Assembly (NCBI GenBank): GCA_964568455.1
Contig: CAZMPJ010000007.1
Location: 1-64,000 of the forward strand
Source: CAZMPJ01 sp964568455
GTDB lineage: Bacteria; Margulisbacteria; WOR-1; O2-12-FULL-45-9
Direction of reading: 5' to 3'
DNA length: 64,000 nt
The notes under the pieces were generated by a model. It searched no databases. It was not told where the DNA came from and saw only the letters and a program-made list of their open reading frames with translations. Shown in pieces: positions 42,142-50,160 of this stretch (position 1 is the first letter of the stretch; each line of letters starts with the position of its first letter). The translations under genes and the position numbers were made by a program.

Positions 42142-43134
42142 ATGAAAGCATTATTATTACTTTCTGGAGGCTTAGACAGCCGTTTGGCAGCAAAATTGAT
42201 GAAAGCGCAAGGGATTGAAGTTTGCGCAATTAATTTTAAGACTTTATTTTGCAATTGCACTTCTAAGGGGAGCTGTAAATTAGAAGCACAAAAAGCGGCA
42301 GATGATGAAGGGATTGACATAAAAATCCTTAATATGACGCAGCCGTTTTTGGAAAAGATTAAACAGCCAAAGTATGGCTATGGTTCTGGCATAAACCCTT
42401 GTCTTGACTGTCGTATTCTCATGTATAGCAAGGCTAAAGAATACATGCAAGAAGTTGGGGCATCTTTTATTGTAACCGGAGAAGTTTTAGGACAGCGGCC
42501 AATGTCACAAAGATTAGAGGCTATTCGCATTATTGATCGAGATTCCGGGTTAGAAGGGTTGATCTTGCGGCCGTTGTCAGCGCAGCTTTTTGAACCGAGT
42601 ATTCCAGAAAAAGAAGGCTGGGTTGACCGAGCTAAATTTCTTTCTATCAGTGGCCGGTCTAGAAAACCCCAGATTCAGCTGGCTAAAGAACTAGGACTAT
42701 ATGATTATCCTTGCCCAGCTGGTGGTTGTTTGCTGACTGAAGCTGAATTTGCTAAAAAAATGAGAGATTTGATGAAGCATGGAGATTTAACTTTAAATGA
42801 AGTTATGCTTTTAAAGTTAGGTAGACATTTTCGTATTGATGATAAAACTAAAGTAGTAGTGGGCAGAAATGATTTAGAAAACAAGCAAATATTAAATTTA
42901 GCTCAACCAGAGGAATTATTGTTTGAACTTCATGAAAAAACTGGTCCGCTAACGCTTTTAAGAGGGGCAACGGGAGAGAAAGAGCAAGAAATTGCCGCTG
43001 GCCTGACTATTTATCATAGTAAAAGCAAGGCTTTGCCAAAAGAATCTGTCAGAATGTTTAATCGAGCAAAAGAAGGCAAAATAATTGAAGTTAGTCCTCT
43101 TACCCCAGCGCAAGTCACAACCCTTCGAATTTAA
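42142..43134 (+). CDS. PP-loop thiolase (ThiI/MnmA-like, tRNA or small-molecule thiolation)
   Basis: 330 residues. The ATP PP-loop LLSGGLDSRLAAKLM is N-terminal. Cys motifs are FCNCTSKGSCK, NPCLDCRILMY and YPCPAGGCLLTE, then a C-terminal region of about 120 residues. This family is often labelled tRNA thiouridylase from its PP-loop, but the true substrate is not settled. It begins 3 bp after the sulfite reductase-TusA stop, so it may use the sulfur made there. Confidence 0.7.
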   Translation: MKALLLLSGGLDSRLAAKLMKAQGIEVCAINFKTLFCNCTSKGSCKLEAQKAADDEGIDIKILNMTQPFLEKIKQPKYGYGSGINPCLDCRILMYSKAKEYMQEVGASFIVTGEVLGQRPMSQRLEAIRIIDRDSGLEGLILRPLSAQLFEPSIPEKEGWVDRAKFLSISGRSRKPQIQLAKELGLYDYPCPAGGCLLTEAEFAKKMRDLMKHGDLTLNEVMLLKLGRHFRIDDKTKVVVGRNDLENKQILNLAQPEELLFELHEKTGPLTLLRGATGEKEQEIAAGLTIYHSKSKALPKESVRMFNRAKEGKIIEVSPLTPAQVTTLRI

Positions 43135-43158
43135 GTTTTATCTTCTAATCGTTACTGG

Positions 43159-43164
43159 TATAAT
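43159..43164 (+). promoter_or_regulatory. -10 box of the metY-metX-metW operon
   Basis: TATAAT with TTTTAT 17 bp upstream as a weak -35, then AAGGAG and ATG 43185. The leader is too short for a SAM riboswitch. Confidence 0.5.
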
Positions 43165-43184
43165 AAACCAAAAGGAGAATATTA

Positions 43185-44456
43185 ATGAAAGACGAAACAA
43201 AACTATTACACGCAGGACAAGAAGCAGATCCCACTACCGGTTCAAGGGCGGTTCCGATTTACCAAACCACTTCGTATACTTTTAAAGATACCGAGCATGC
43301 GGCCAGTCTTTTTGCTTTAAAAGAGTTTGGTAATATCTATACCCGGCTGATGAACCCGACTACTGATGTTTTTGAAAAAAGGGTTGCTGAGCTAGAGGGT
43401 GGAGCAGCTGCTTTAGCGGTTGCATCAGGACAATCTGCTATAACTATTTCTATTTTAAATATTGCACAAAATGGAGATGAAATTGTTTCAGCTGACAATT
43501 TATATGGCGGAACCTATACTTTATTTAATAATACTTTTAAAAAGTTTGGCATTAAAGTTAAGTTTGTTGATTCTTCTAAAGTGGAAAATTTTAAAGCAGC
43601 GATAACCGATAAAACCAAGGCTATTTATGCCGAAAGTATTGGCAATCCTAAATTAAATGTTACTGATCTGGAAAAATTGGCTAAAATTGCCCACGACGCT
43701 GGGATTCCATTAATTCTAGATAACACGGTTACTCCTTATCTATTAAAACCAATAGATCATGGAGTAGACATTGTAGTTTATTCAGCTACAAAATTTATTG
43801 GCGGACACGGTACCTCGATTGGTGGGGTGATTGTTGATTCTGGAAAGTTTAATTGGGAAAATGGTAAGTTCCCATTAATTACTGATCCAGACCCAAGTTA
43901 TCATAATCTTAAATTTGTTGATGCTCTGCGGCCGATGGGAAATATTGCTTATATTATTAAAGCGAGAGTAATACTTTTGAGAGACTTGGGCCCAGCAGTT
44001 TCGCCATTTAACTCTTTTCTGTTTTTACAAGGACTTGAAACTTTACATTTAAGAATTGTCAGGCATTCTGAAAACGCTTTAAAAGTTGCGCAATTTTTAG
44101 AAAAACACCCTAAAGTTTCTTGGGTTAATTATCCAGGATTGGCTTCAAGTCCAGAAAAAAAACTGGTAGATAAATATTTAAAACGAGGAGCAGGAGCAAT
44201 TGTTGGTTTTGGTATTAAAGGTGGCTTGGAAGCAGGAAAGAAATTCATAAATAATACTAAGTTATTATCGCATTTAGCCAATATTGGCGATGCGAAGAGC
44301 TTGGTAATCCATCCAGCTTCAACTACTCACCAGCAGCTGTCGCCTGAACAACAAACAGCAACCGGAGTAACCCCAGACTATATCAGACTTTCTATTGGCA
44401 TTGAAAATGTAGATGATATAATATCGGATATCAAGCAAGCGCTTGATAAAGTATGA
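43185..44456 (+). CDS. metY: O-acetylhomoserine sulfhydrylase
   Basis: 423 residues. AVPIYQTTSYTFKDTEHA, GNIYTRLMNPTTDVFEKR, ASGQSAITISILNIA, the PLP-lysine motif VVYSATKFIGGHGTSIGG and the long insert typical of MetY (residues 225-270, NGKFPLITDPDPSYH) identify it. It makes homocysteine from O-acetylhomoserine (made by the next gene) and sulfide or carrier-bound sulfur. AAGGAG precedes the ATG. It overlaps metX by 4 bp. Confidence 0.94.
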   Translation: MKDETKLLHAGQEADPTTGSRAVPIYQTTSYTFKDTEHAASLFALKEFGNIYTRLMNPTTDVFEKRVAELEGGAAALAVASGQSAITISILNIAQNGDEIVSADNLYGGTYTLFNNTFKKFGIKVKFVDSSKVENFKAAITDKTKAIYAESIGNPKLNVTDLEKLAKIAHDAGIPLILDNTVTPYLLKPIDHGVDIVVYSATKFIGGHGTSIGGVIVDSGKFNWENGKFPLITDPDPSYHNLKFVDALRPMGNIAYIIKARVILLRDLGPAVSPFNSFLFLQGLETLHLRIVRHSENALKVAQFLEKHPKVSWVNYPGLASSPEKKLVDKYLKRGAGAIVGFGIKGGLEAGKKFINNTKLLSHLANIGDAKSLVIHPASTTHQQLSPEQQTATGVTPDYIRLSIGIENVDDIISDIKQALDKV

Positions 44457-45556
44457 TTGTAAAAACTCAAAATTATACATTTGATGAACTGACGCTAGAA
44501 AGCGGCGAGAAATTTGGGCCGATTACCCTGGCTTATGAAACTTATGGCAAGTTGAGTGAGTCAAAAAACAACGCCATCCTGATTTTCCATTCTCTTTCTG
44601 GTGATGCTCATGTTGCGGGTAAACATTCTGAATCTGATAAAAAGCCGGGGTGGTGGGATAACATGGTGGGGCCGGGTAAAGCTTTTGATACTGATAAATA
44701 TTTTGTGCTTTGTATTAATATTTTTGGTGGCTGCCAGGGTTCAACTGGTCCTTCTTCTATAAATTCAAAAACCAATAAACCTTACGGAATTAATTTTCCC
44801 ATGATTACTATGAAAGATATGGTTGCTGCCCAAGTTAAACTGCTTGATCATTTGGGCATTGATTCAGTTTTAGCGGCAACCGGTGGTTCCATGGGTGGTA
44901 TGTTGGCTTTACAGTTTGCGGTCAGCTTTCCCAATAGAGTGCGCAATATTATTCCTATTGCTACTTCTGCTCGGACATCTGCCCAAAATATTGCTTTTAA
45001 CGAAGTAGGCAGAAAAGCTATTATTCATGATTCAAATTGGAGCAATGGCGACTATTATGGCAAGAATCCACCTAATAATGGCTTAGCTATTGCCAGAATG
45101 ATCGGTCACATTACCTATTTAAGTGATGAATCCATGCGCCAGAAATTTGGTAGAAAATTAAGGGATGGTAAAAGTTTTGAACTGGATTTTAATGATACTC
45201 GTTTTGAAGTGGAAAGTTATTTAAAATATAAAGGTACCAGTTTTACCGAGCGTTTTGATGCTAACAGTTATTTGTATATTACCAAAGCAATTGATATTTT
45301 TGATTTATCTCAGCAGGGCAATGGTTCTTTGACCACTGCTTTTTCAAAATGTAAATCAAGATTTTTAATTATATATTTTGGGTCTGACTGGTTGTTCCCA
45401 GAATACCAATCATTGGAAACAGTTGATGCTTTAAAAGATAATGATTTAAATGTTTCTTACCGGGTAATTAATTCAACTTATGGGCATGATGCTTTTCTTT
45501 TAGAAATAGAAGGTATGACTGAGGCGATCAGAAACTTTCTTGAAGGGGCCAAATGA
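44453..45556 (+). CDS. metX: Homoserine O-acetyltransferase
   Basis: 367-residue alpha/beta hydrolase fold. LAYETYGKL, HSLSGDAHVAG, GGCQGSTGPSS, the nucleophile elbow ATGGSMGGMLALQ, and catalytic STYGHDAFLLE are MetX signatures. The GCQGSTGPSS motif favours acetyl- or succinyl-transferase classes that cannot be separated by eye. It overlaps metY and metW by 4 bp each. Confidence 0.94.
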   Translation: MIVKTQNYTFDELTLESGEKFGPITLAYETYGKLSESKNNAILIFHSLSGDAHVAGKHSESDKKPGWWDNMVGPGKAFDTDKYFVLCINIFGGCQGSTGPSSINSKTNKPYGINFPMITMKDMVAAQVKLLDHLGIDSVLAATGGSMGGMLALQFAVSFPNRVRNIIPIATSARTSAQNIAFNEVGRKAIIHDSNWSNGDYYGKNPPNNGLAIARMIGHITYLSDESMRQKFGRKLRDGKSFELDFNDTRFEVESYLKYKGTSFTERFDANSYLYITKAIDIFDLSQQGNGSLTTAFSKCKSRFLIIYFGSDWLFPEYQSLETVDALKDNDLNVSYRVINSTYGHDAFLLEIEGMTEAIRNFLEGAK

Positions 45557-46143
45557 AGATAGATCATAAAATTATAGCGGACTTGATTCAAGATGGCTCA
45601 AAGGTCTTAGACCTTGGTTGTGGCGATGGAAGCTTGCTGGAATCTTTAATTAAAAATAAAAATGTTACTGGCATGGGAGTGGATAATTGGCCGGAAGGTT
45701 TAAATGAATCCATGAGCAAGGGGTTGCCGGTAATGCAGTTTGACTTAAATAAAGGGTTACAAACGTTTAAAGACCAGTCTTTTGATTATGTGGTCTTAAA
45801 CATGACTTTGCAGGCCATGAATCGGCCAGACCAAGTAATTAAAGAGATGATCAGGGTAGGTAAAAAAGCGATTGTAGGCTTTCCAAACTTTGGCCATTAT
45901 AAATTAGTTTTGCGAATGCTTTTTAGTGGTAGGATGCCTAAGACCAAAACCTTGCCTTATGAATGGTATAACAGCCCTAATATCAGGCTAATGACTATTC
46001 AGGATTTTAGACAGCTTTGTGTTGACACTAATCTAAAGATATTAAAACAAACCTTTTTAAATGAAAATGGAAAACAGATTTCAGGCCATTTAATGAGGTG
46101 GCGAGCTTCGGAAGGTATATTCCTGCTTGAGAGTGCAAGTTAA
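45553..46143 (+). CDS. metW: Methionine biosynthesis protein MetW
   Basis: 196-residue methyltransferase-like protein: VLDLGCGDGSLLESL, MGVDNWPEG, FDYVVLNMTLQAMNRP, GFPNFGHYKLVL, LPYEWYNSPNIRLMTIQDF. It typically follows metX and assists it; the biochemical role is not fully established. Last gene of the met operon. Confidence 0.93.
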   Translation: MKIDHKIIADLIQDGSKVLDLGCGDGSLLESLIKNKNVTGMGVDNWPEGLNESMSKGLPVMQFDLNKGLQTFKDQSFDYVVLNMTLQAMNRPDQVIKEMIRVGKKAIVGFPNFGHYKLVLRMLFSGRMPKTKTLPYEWYNSPNIRLMTIQDFRQLCVDTNLKILKQTFLNENGKQISGHLMRWRASEGIFLLESAS

Positions 46144-46180
46144 CCTCTATTTAACCCGATAATATATATAGAGATTGCTT

Positions 46181-46603
46181 ATGAAAGCAACAAAATTTAT
46201 TATCTTAATAATGATCGCTTTTACCCTGCTTTTTGTGCCTTGTAGCGCCAAAAACAGCGGTTACCGCTTGGTCTATTCTGGTAAAGTTACCATGACTGCT
46301 TATAACTCACTTGAAAACCAAACCGACAGTACCCCTTGGATAACCGCAGCTGGAACCAGATGTAGAGAAGGGGTTATTGCTTCAAACTTCTTGCCCATGG
46401 GAACCAAGGTAATGATTGAAGGTTTTGGAGACCGGATGTTTGTGGTAGAAGACCGCATGAACCGCAGGTATAAAAATCGCATTGATATTTGGTTTAGATC
46501 TTACGGTGATGCCATTAAATTCGGCCGCCGAACGCTTAAGTTTTATGTAGTAGAAGAAGTAAAACCAACCAAGCTTAATCTTGCCTCTCTCTTTAATATC
46601 TAG
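46181..46603 (+). CDS. Secreted 3D-domain protein
   Basis: 140 residues. A signal peptide (residues 1-23, ending near CSA) is followed by a 3D domain. TMTAYN, PWITAAGTRCREGVIASN, LPMGTKVMIEG and the DRMNRRYKNRIDIWF segment carry the three conserved Asp residues. Related domains occur in MltA-like lytic transglycosylases and stationary-phase secretion proteins, so cell-wall cleavage is plausible. I start at ATG 46181; TTG 46175 is also in frame. Confidence 0.8.
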   Translation: MKATKFIILIMIAFTLLFVPCSAKNSGYRLVYSGKVTMTAYNSLENQTDSTPWITAAGTRCREGVIASNFLPMGTKVMIEGFGDRMFVVEDRMNRRYKNRIDIWFRSYGDAIKFGRRTLKFYVVEEVKPTKLNLASLFNI

Positions 46604-46609
46604 TATTAT
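46581..46609 (+). promoter_or_regulatory. Promoter of larE, leaderless arrangement
   Basis: TTGCCT (46581-46586), 17 bp, TATTAT (46604-46609), then 6 bp to ATG 46616 without a Shine-Dalgarno. The -35 lies inside the end of the 3D-domain gene. Confidence 0.55.
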
Positions 46610-46615
46610 CTAGAT

Positions 46616-47392
46616 ATGCTCTCTAAGTTAAAACAAAAACTTCAACAGCTAAAAAGCGTGCTGATTGCCTTTTCAGGCGGAGTGGACAGTACTTTTTTGC
46701 TTAAGGTTGCTCAAGATACTTTAGGTGATAATGTCTTAGCGGTTATTGCCAAATCCCCAACTTTTCCTCAGGATGAAGTTGATTTTGCCCAAAAGTTTTG
46801 CGAAGAAAACCAAATTAAATATCAAATTATTGAGACTGATGAGTTTAAAGATGAAAATTTTATTCAAAACAGTAAAGACCGCTGTTATTATTGTAAAAGT
46901 GAATTATTTTCAAGATTGTTAGAGATTGCCAAAAAAGAAAAGATTCTTCATGTTCTCGATGGCTCAAATTATGATGATAAATCAGATTATCGACCAGGCA
47001 ATCGGGCTAAAAAAGAATTAAACATCCAAAGCCCTTTAATGGACTTGGGTTTTACTAAGCAAATGATTCGTGATGAATCAAAAAAATTAGGGTTATCTAC
47101 CTGGGAAAAACCTTCTTATGCTTGTTTATCTTCAAGAATTCCTTATGGCACTCGTATTACACAAGAAATATTGAATAAAGTTGAAGCAGGGGAAAAGTTT
47201 CTTAAGAATTTAGGCTTTAAACAATTGCGAGTGCGCCATCATGGCAACTTAGTGCGGATTGAACTGGAAAAACCAGTTTTATCAGAAGAACTCATGGATC
47301 AGATTTATAATGAATTTAAAAGGCTAGGCTATATCTACGTTACTCTTGATCTCAAAGGCTACCGCACTGGCAGTATGAATGAAATTTTATAA
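46616..47392 (+). CDS. larE: LarE-type ATP-dependent sacrificial sulfur transferase
   Basis: 258 residues. PP-loop AFSGGVDSTFLLKVA (residues 18-32), DRCYYCKSELF, GSNYDDKSDYRPG and YACLSSRIPYGTRI are LarE blocks. LarE builds the thio groups of the nickel-pincer cofactor with LarB and LarC; neither is in the window. The two Cys of CYYC plus the Cys of ACLSSR could bind a [4Fe-4S] cluster, a variant that recycles sulfur rather than sacrificing its own Cys. Its neighbours give no lactate racemase. Confidence 0.85.
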   Translation: MLSKLKQKLQQLKSVLIAFSGGVDSTFLLKVAQDTLGDNVLAVIAKSPTFPQDEVDFAQKFCEENQIKYQIIETDEFKDENFIQNSKDRCYYCKSELFSRLLEIAKKEKILHVLDGSNYDDKSDYRPGNRAKKELNIQSPLMDLGFTKQMIRDESKKLGLSTWEKPSYACLSSRIPYGTRITQEILNKVEAGEKFLKNLGFKQLRVRHHGNLVRIELEKPVLSEELMDQIYNEFKRLGYIYVTLDLKGYRTGSMNEIL

Positions 47393-47414
47393 ATAATCTG
47401 CCGATATATAAGTG

Positions 47415-48902
47415 ATGGTAAATCCAGTTTTTATTGCTAATCGTGGTCCGATTGCGTATAAAGCTATGCGGGCTTTGCATGGGTTGGGTGTGTCCAAAAA
47501 ACAAGGTCCAATAATGCCTTATACTGCCAAAGATATACCTTCAGCCGGTTTGCTGGGGATTCCCTGGTTTTCAAATCCCGACTTTCCTAGATGGGCTCGG
47601 CCAGTTTCTGATTATTTAAATTTACAAGAGCTATTAGTTTTGGCGAAAACTTTTGAGGCCAAATCTCTTTATCCTGGTTTTGGTTTTTTTGCAGAAAATC
47701 CGCAAGCGGCTAAAGCTTGTGAAGAAAAGGGAATTACCTGGGTTGGGCCTTCTTCGGCGGTGTTAGAGTTGTGTGCTGATAAAGCTCGGGCTAAAAAACT
47801 AGCTTTTGCTTTGGGTGTACCGGTAATCCCAGGAACATTTGAACCAGTTAGGCTAGAGAATGCTTTGCAAGAGGCTGCGCGAATAGGTTATCCTGTGCGA
47901 ATAAAATCAATTAGCGCTGGAGGAGGAAGAGGACAGGCTGTGGTGAGTGAGCCTGGACAGCTTAAAGAAGCAATGCAAAGAATAGCAACAATGTCACAGA
48001 AATTAACTGGAGATGATCGAGTAATTTTAGAAAAGCATTTAGAGCCTACTCGTCATATTGAAGTGCAATTTATAAGTGATGGAGATAAGGTTTTACACTT
48101 TGGTGCACGTAATTGCAGTATTCAAATTCCTGGCCGTTATCAGAAGTTAATGGAAAAAGCAGTTTATCCAGGACAAAGTGGATTATCAGAAAAAGAAAGT
48201 CAGTTAATTCAAAATATAATTGATGTGGCTGTAAAATTTGTTAAAGGTGTTAATTATCGCGGAGTGGGTACTTTTGAGGTTTTGGTGGACAAGGAAAATA
48301 ATTTTTATTTCATGGAAGTAAATCCTCGCATTCAAGTAGAGCATCCGGTTACGGAAATGGTGGCAAGAGTCAAAGGCAAAGAAATTGATTTAATTGAAGA
48401 ACAATTTAAATTAGCTGCGGGTTTATCTTTAGATTATGATCAAACTGATATTACTTTTGTAGGACATTCAATTCAAGCGCGTATTATAGCGATGGATTTT
48501 GATACTTTTATGCCTTTTGCAACTAGATTAAAGTGTTATAAACCCCCTCAATTAATTCCAGGTAAAGTACGACTGGAAGATGGAGGATTAAGTTATCTTT
48601 TTGGGGAACGAGGTTTTCGTGGAGAATATCCAATTAGCATGGAATATGATCCAATGTTTGCTCAGCTGATTGTCTGGAATGAAGATAGGTTGGGAGCCAT
48701 GAGTGAATTGAGCAAAGCATTAATTAATTATCGTTTAAGAGGGAAGGTAAAAACTTCTATCCCTTTTATTTATGGTTTATTGCACAATAGTTTATATGGA
48801 TTAGGAGACGAGCATATTTTTACTGATTTTACAGCCAAGGAAGCGGATATAATCAGGGCTATTGGTACTAATATGGCCGACAGAGAATACCGTGAGATAT
48901 AA
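47415..48902 (+). CDS. Divergent biotin carboxylase-like ATP-grasp protein
   Basis: 495 residues with all three biotin carboxylase parts: N-terminal IANRGPIAYKAMRAL, ATP-grasp with glycine loop SISAGGGRGQAV, YQKLMEKA and EVNPRIQVEHPVTEM, and the C-terminal domain with IQARIIAMD. Catalytic Asn and Arg of NPRIQVEHP and the bicarbonate Arg are kept, but NRGEIA, RRHQK and ECRINAED are changed (NRGPIA, GRYQK, QARIIAMD). No BCCP or carboxyltransferase gene is adjacent. ATG 47415 follows an in-frame GTG. It overlaps the flavoprotein by 11 bp. It may be a specialised acyl-CoA carboxylase subunit. Confidence 0.75.
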   Translation: MVNPVFIANRGPIAYKAMRALHGLGVSKKQGPIMPYTAKDIPSAGLLGIPWFSNPDFPRWARPVSDYLNLQELLVLAKTFEAKSLYPGFGFFAENPQAAKACEEKGITWVGPSSAVLELCADKARAKKLAFALGVPVIPGTFEPVRLENALQEAARIGYPVRIKSISAGGGRGQAVVSEPGQLKEAMQRIATMSQKLTGDDRVILEKHLEPTRHIEVQFISDGDKVLHFGARNCSIQIPGRYQKLMEKAVYPGQSGLSEKESQLIQNIIDVAVKFVKGVNYRGVGTFEVLVDKENNFYFMEVNPRIQVEHPVTEMVARVKGKEIDLIEEQFKLAAGLSLDYDQTDITFVGHSIQARIIAMDFDTFMPFATRLKCYKPPQLIPGKVRLEDGGLSYLFGERGFRGEYPISMEYDPMFAQLIVWNEDRLGAMSELSKALINYRLRGKVKTSIPFIYGLLHNSLYGLGDEHIFTDFTAKEADIIRAIGTNMADREYREI

Positions 48903-49932
48903 CACAATTATAGTTGGTGCTGGGCCATCTGGTTCTACTGCTGCTTATTATTTAGCGCAGAAGAAAAAATCAACCTTGTTGCTGGAAGCAAAAAAGCTGC
49001 CTAGATTTAAAGCCTGTGGGGGTGGTGTTTCACAAAACTTAGTAGACAGCCTTCCGGTTGGTGTTGATGTTTCTTCGGCAATTAGAGGTACTACAAATAG
49101 TGTGCGGTTTTATGATTTTGAACTTACAAATCCAGTGGATGTGCGCTTAAAAGATCCTATTCTTATGACGGACCGATCGCAGTTTGACATGTTATTAGTT
49201 CAGGCAGCGGTTGATAAGGGTGCGCAGTTGAAAGAAGAAGTAACTGTTAAGTATGTTTTTTTTGATGGAAATAAATATAACGTTATGACTTCTGCTGGAA
49301 GATTCGAGGCTGACCATGTAATTGCTGCGGATGGAGTTTTTAGTAAGCTGGCCCAAGATATGGGTTTAATTGAAAAGCCCAAAGTAATTTTTGCTGTTGA
49401 AGCTGAAGTTAAGGGTTTAAATGCAAATCCTTCTGCAACCCATTGGGGGCGGGTAAATATTGATGAGGGCTATGCCTGGGTTTTTCCGGGAGAAGGGTGT
49501 TCTTCAATTGGCGTGCTTGGTATGGGAAAGGGAGATAAACTTAGGGCAGCATTAGATGAATGGATAAACTTGTGGGGATTTAAAGGAGAGGTTGGTAAGA
49601 TACATGGTCATCCAATCCCTTTGATTGATTATACCAGACGCCTTCAACTGGACCGGTTTTTCACGGTTGGTGATGCAGCTGGATTAGCAGATTCATTAAC
49701 TGGTGAAGGCATTAAATTTGCTATTATGTCAGGAAGATTTGCTGCAGAAGCAATTTTAAGCGGTAGACCTTCTAGCTATTCTTGGAAAGTAAGAACTAAT
49801 ATTTATCCTTATTTTGCTTTTGGTTCTGTTTTTCGCCCGATTGTTTGGCGTTGGACTGATTTTATTTATAAACATGGAATCACCAATCCTTTTGTTCAGT
49901 ATGTAATTAAGCAAGCCTTTGATCGGGTATAA
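48892..49932 (+). CDS. Geranylgeranyl reductase-family flavoprotein
   Basis: 346 residues from GTG 48892. FAD motif IIVGAGPSGSTAAYYLAQ, then RFKACGGGVS (the family Cys), DRSQFDMLL and the C-terminal FTVGDAAGLADSLTGEGIKFA. Family members reduce isoprenoid double bonds of lipids or quinones. It is coupled to the biotin carboxylase-like gene, an unusual pairing. The open frame from 48862 lies inside its neighbour and lacks the FAD N-terminus alignment. Confidence 0.85.
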   Translation: MRYNTIIVGAGPSGSTAAYYLAQKKKSTLLLEAKKLPRFKACGGGVSQNLVDSLPVGVDVSSAIRGTTNSVRFYDFELTNPVDVRLKDPILMTDRSQFDMLLVQAAVDKGAQLKEEVTVKYVFFDGNKYNVMTSAGRFEADHVIAADGVFSKLAQDMGLIEKPKVIFAVEAEVKGLNANPSATHWGRVNIDEGYAWVFPGEGCSSIGVLGMGKGDKLRAALDEWINLWGFKGEVGKIHGHPIPLIDYTRRLQLDRFFTVGDAAGLADSLTGEGIKFAIMSGRFAAEAILSGRPSSYSWKVRTNIYPYFAFGSVFRPIVWRWTDFIYKHGITNPFVQYVIKQAFDRV

Positions 49933-49979
49933 TCCTCACCCTGGGTTTTCTTAAATTTATATGCTTTGTGGTCAAATAT

Positions 49980-50078
49980 CCCTCTCCATTATAAATGGAG
50001 AGGGAAAAGTTTTTCTTATATGCTACCTGAAGCTTAACCCTTCTCCATCCCGAGCTTGTCGAGGGAAATGGAGAAGGG
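49980..50078. repeat. Two tandem palindromes in the 228-bp spacer before nifS
   Basis: Hairpin 1 is CCCTCTCCATT-ATA-AATGGAGAGGG (49980-50004, 11-bp stem) followed by AAAAGTTTTT, and might terminate transcription. Hairpin 2 pairs CCCTTCTCCAT (50038-50048) with ATGGAGAAGGG (50068-50078); its loop contains CGAGCTTGTCGAG, also found inside folK. Both look like dispersed palindromic repeat units. Confidence 0.7.
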
Positions 50079-50148
50079 CTTTAACCTATAAGCGAAGAAA
50101 TATTTTATAAGTTGGGATGAGGATATTTCATCTTCCTCCTATTTATAG

Positions 50149-50154
50149 TAAAAT
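50149..50154 (+). promoter_or_regulatory. -10 box of nifS, leaderless arrangement
   Basis: TAAAAT, then ATATAC, then ATG 50161. No Shine-Dalgarno adjoins the start; a -35-like TTTCAT lies 17 bp upstream. Confidence 0.5.
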
Positions 50155-50160
50155 ATATAC

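Noticed and set aside
43135..43184. Possible SAM riboswitch before metY
   Set aside because: From the -10 box to the start codon there are only about 20 bp, too little for any SAM aptamer.
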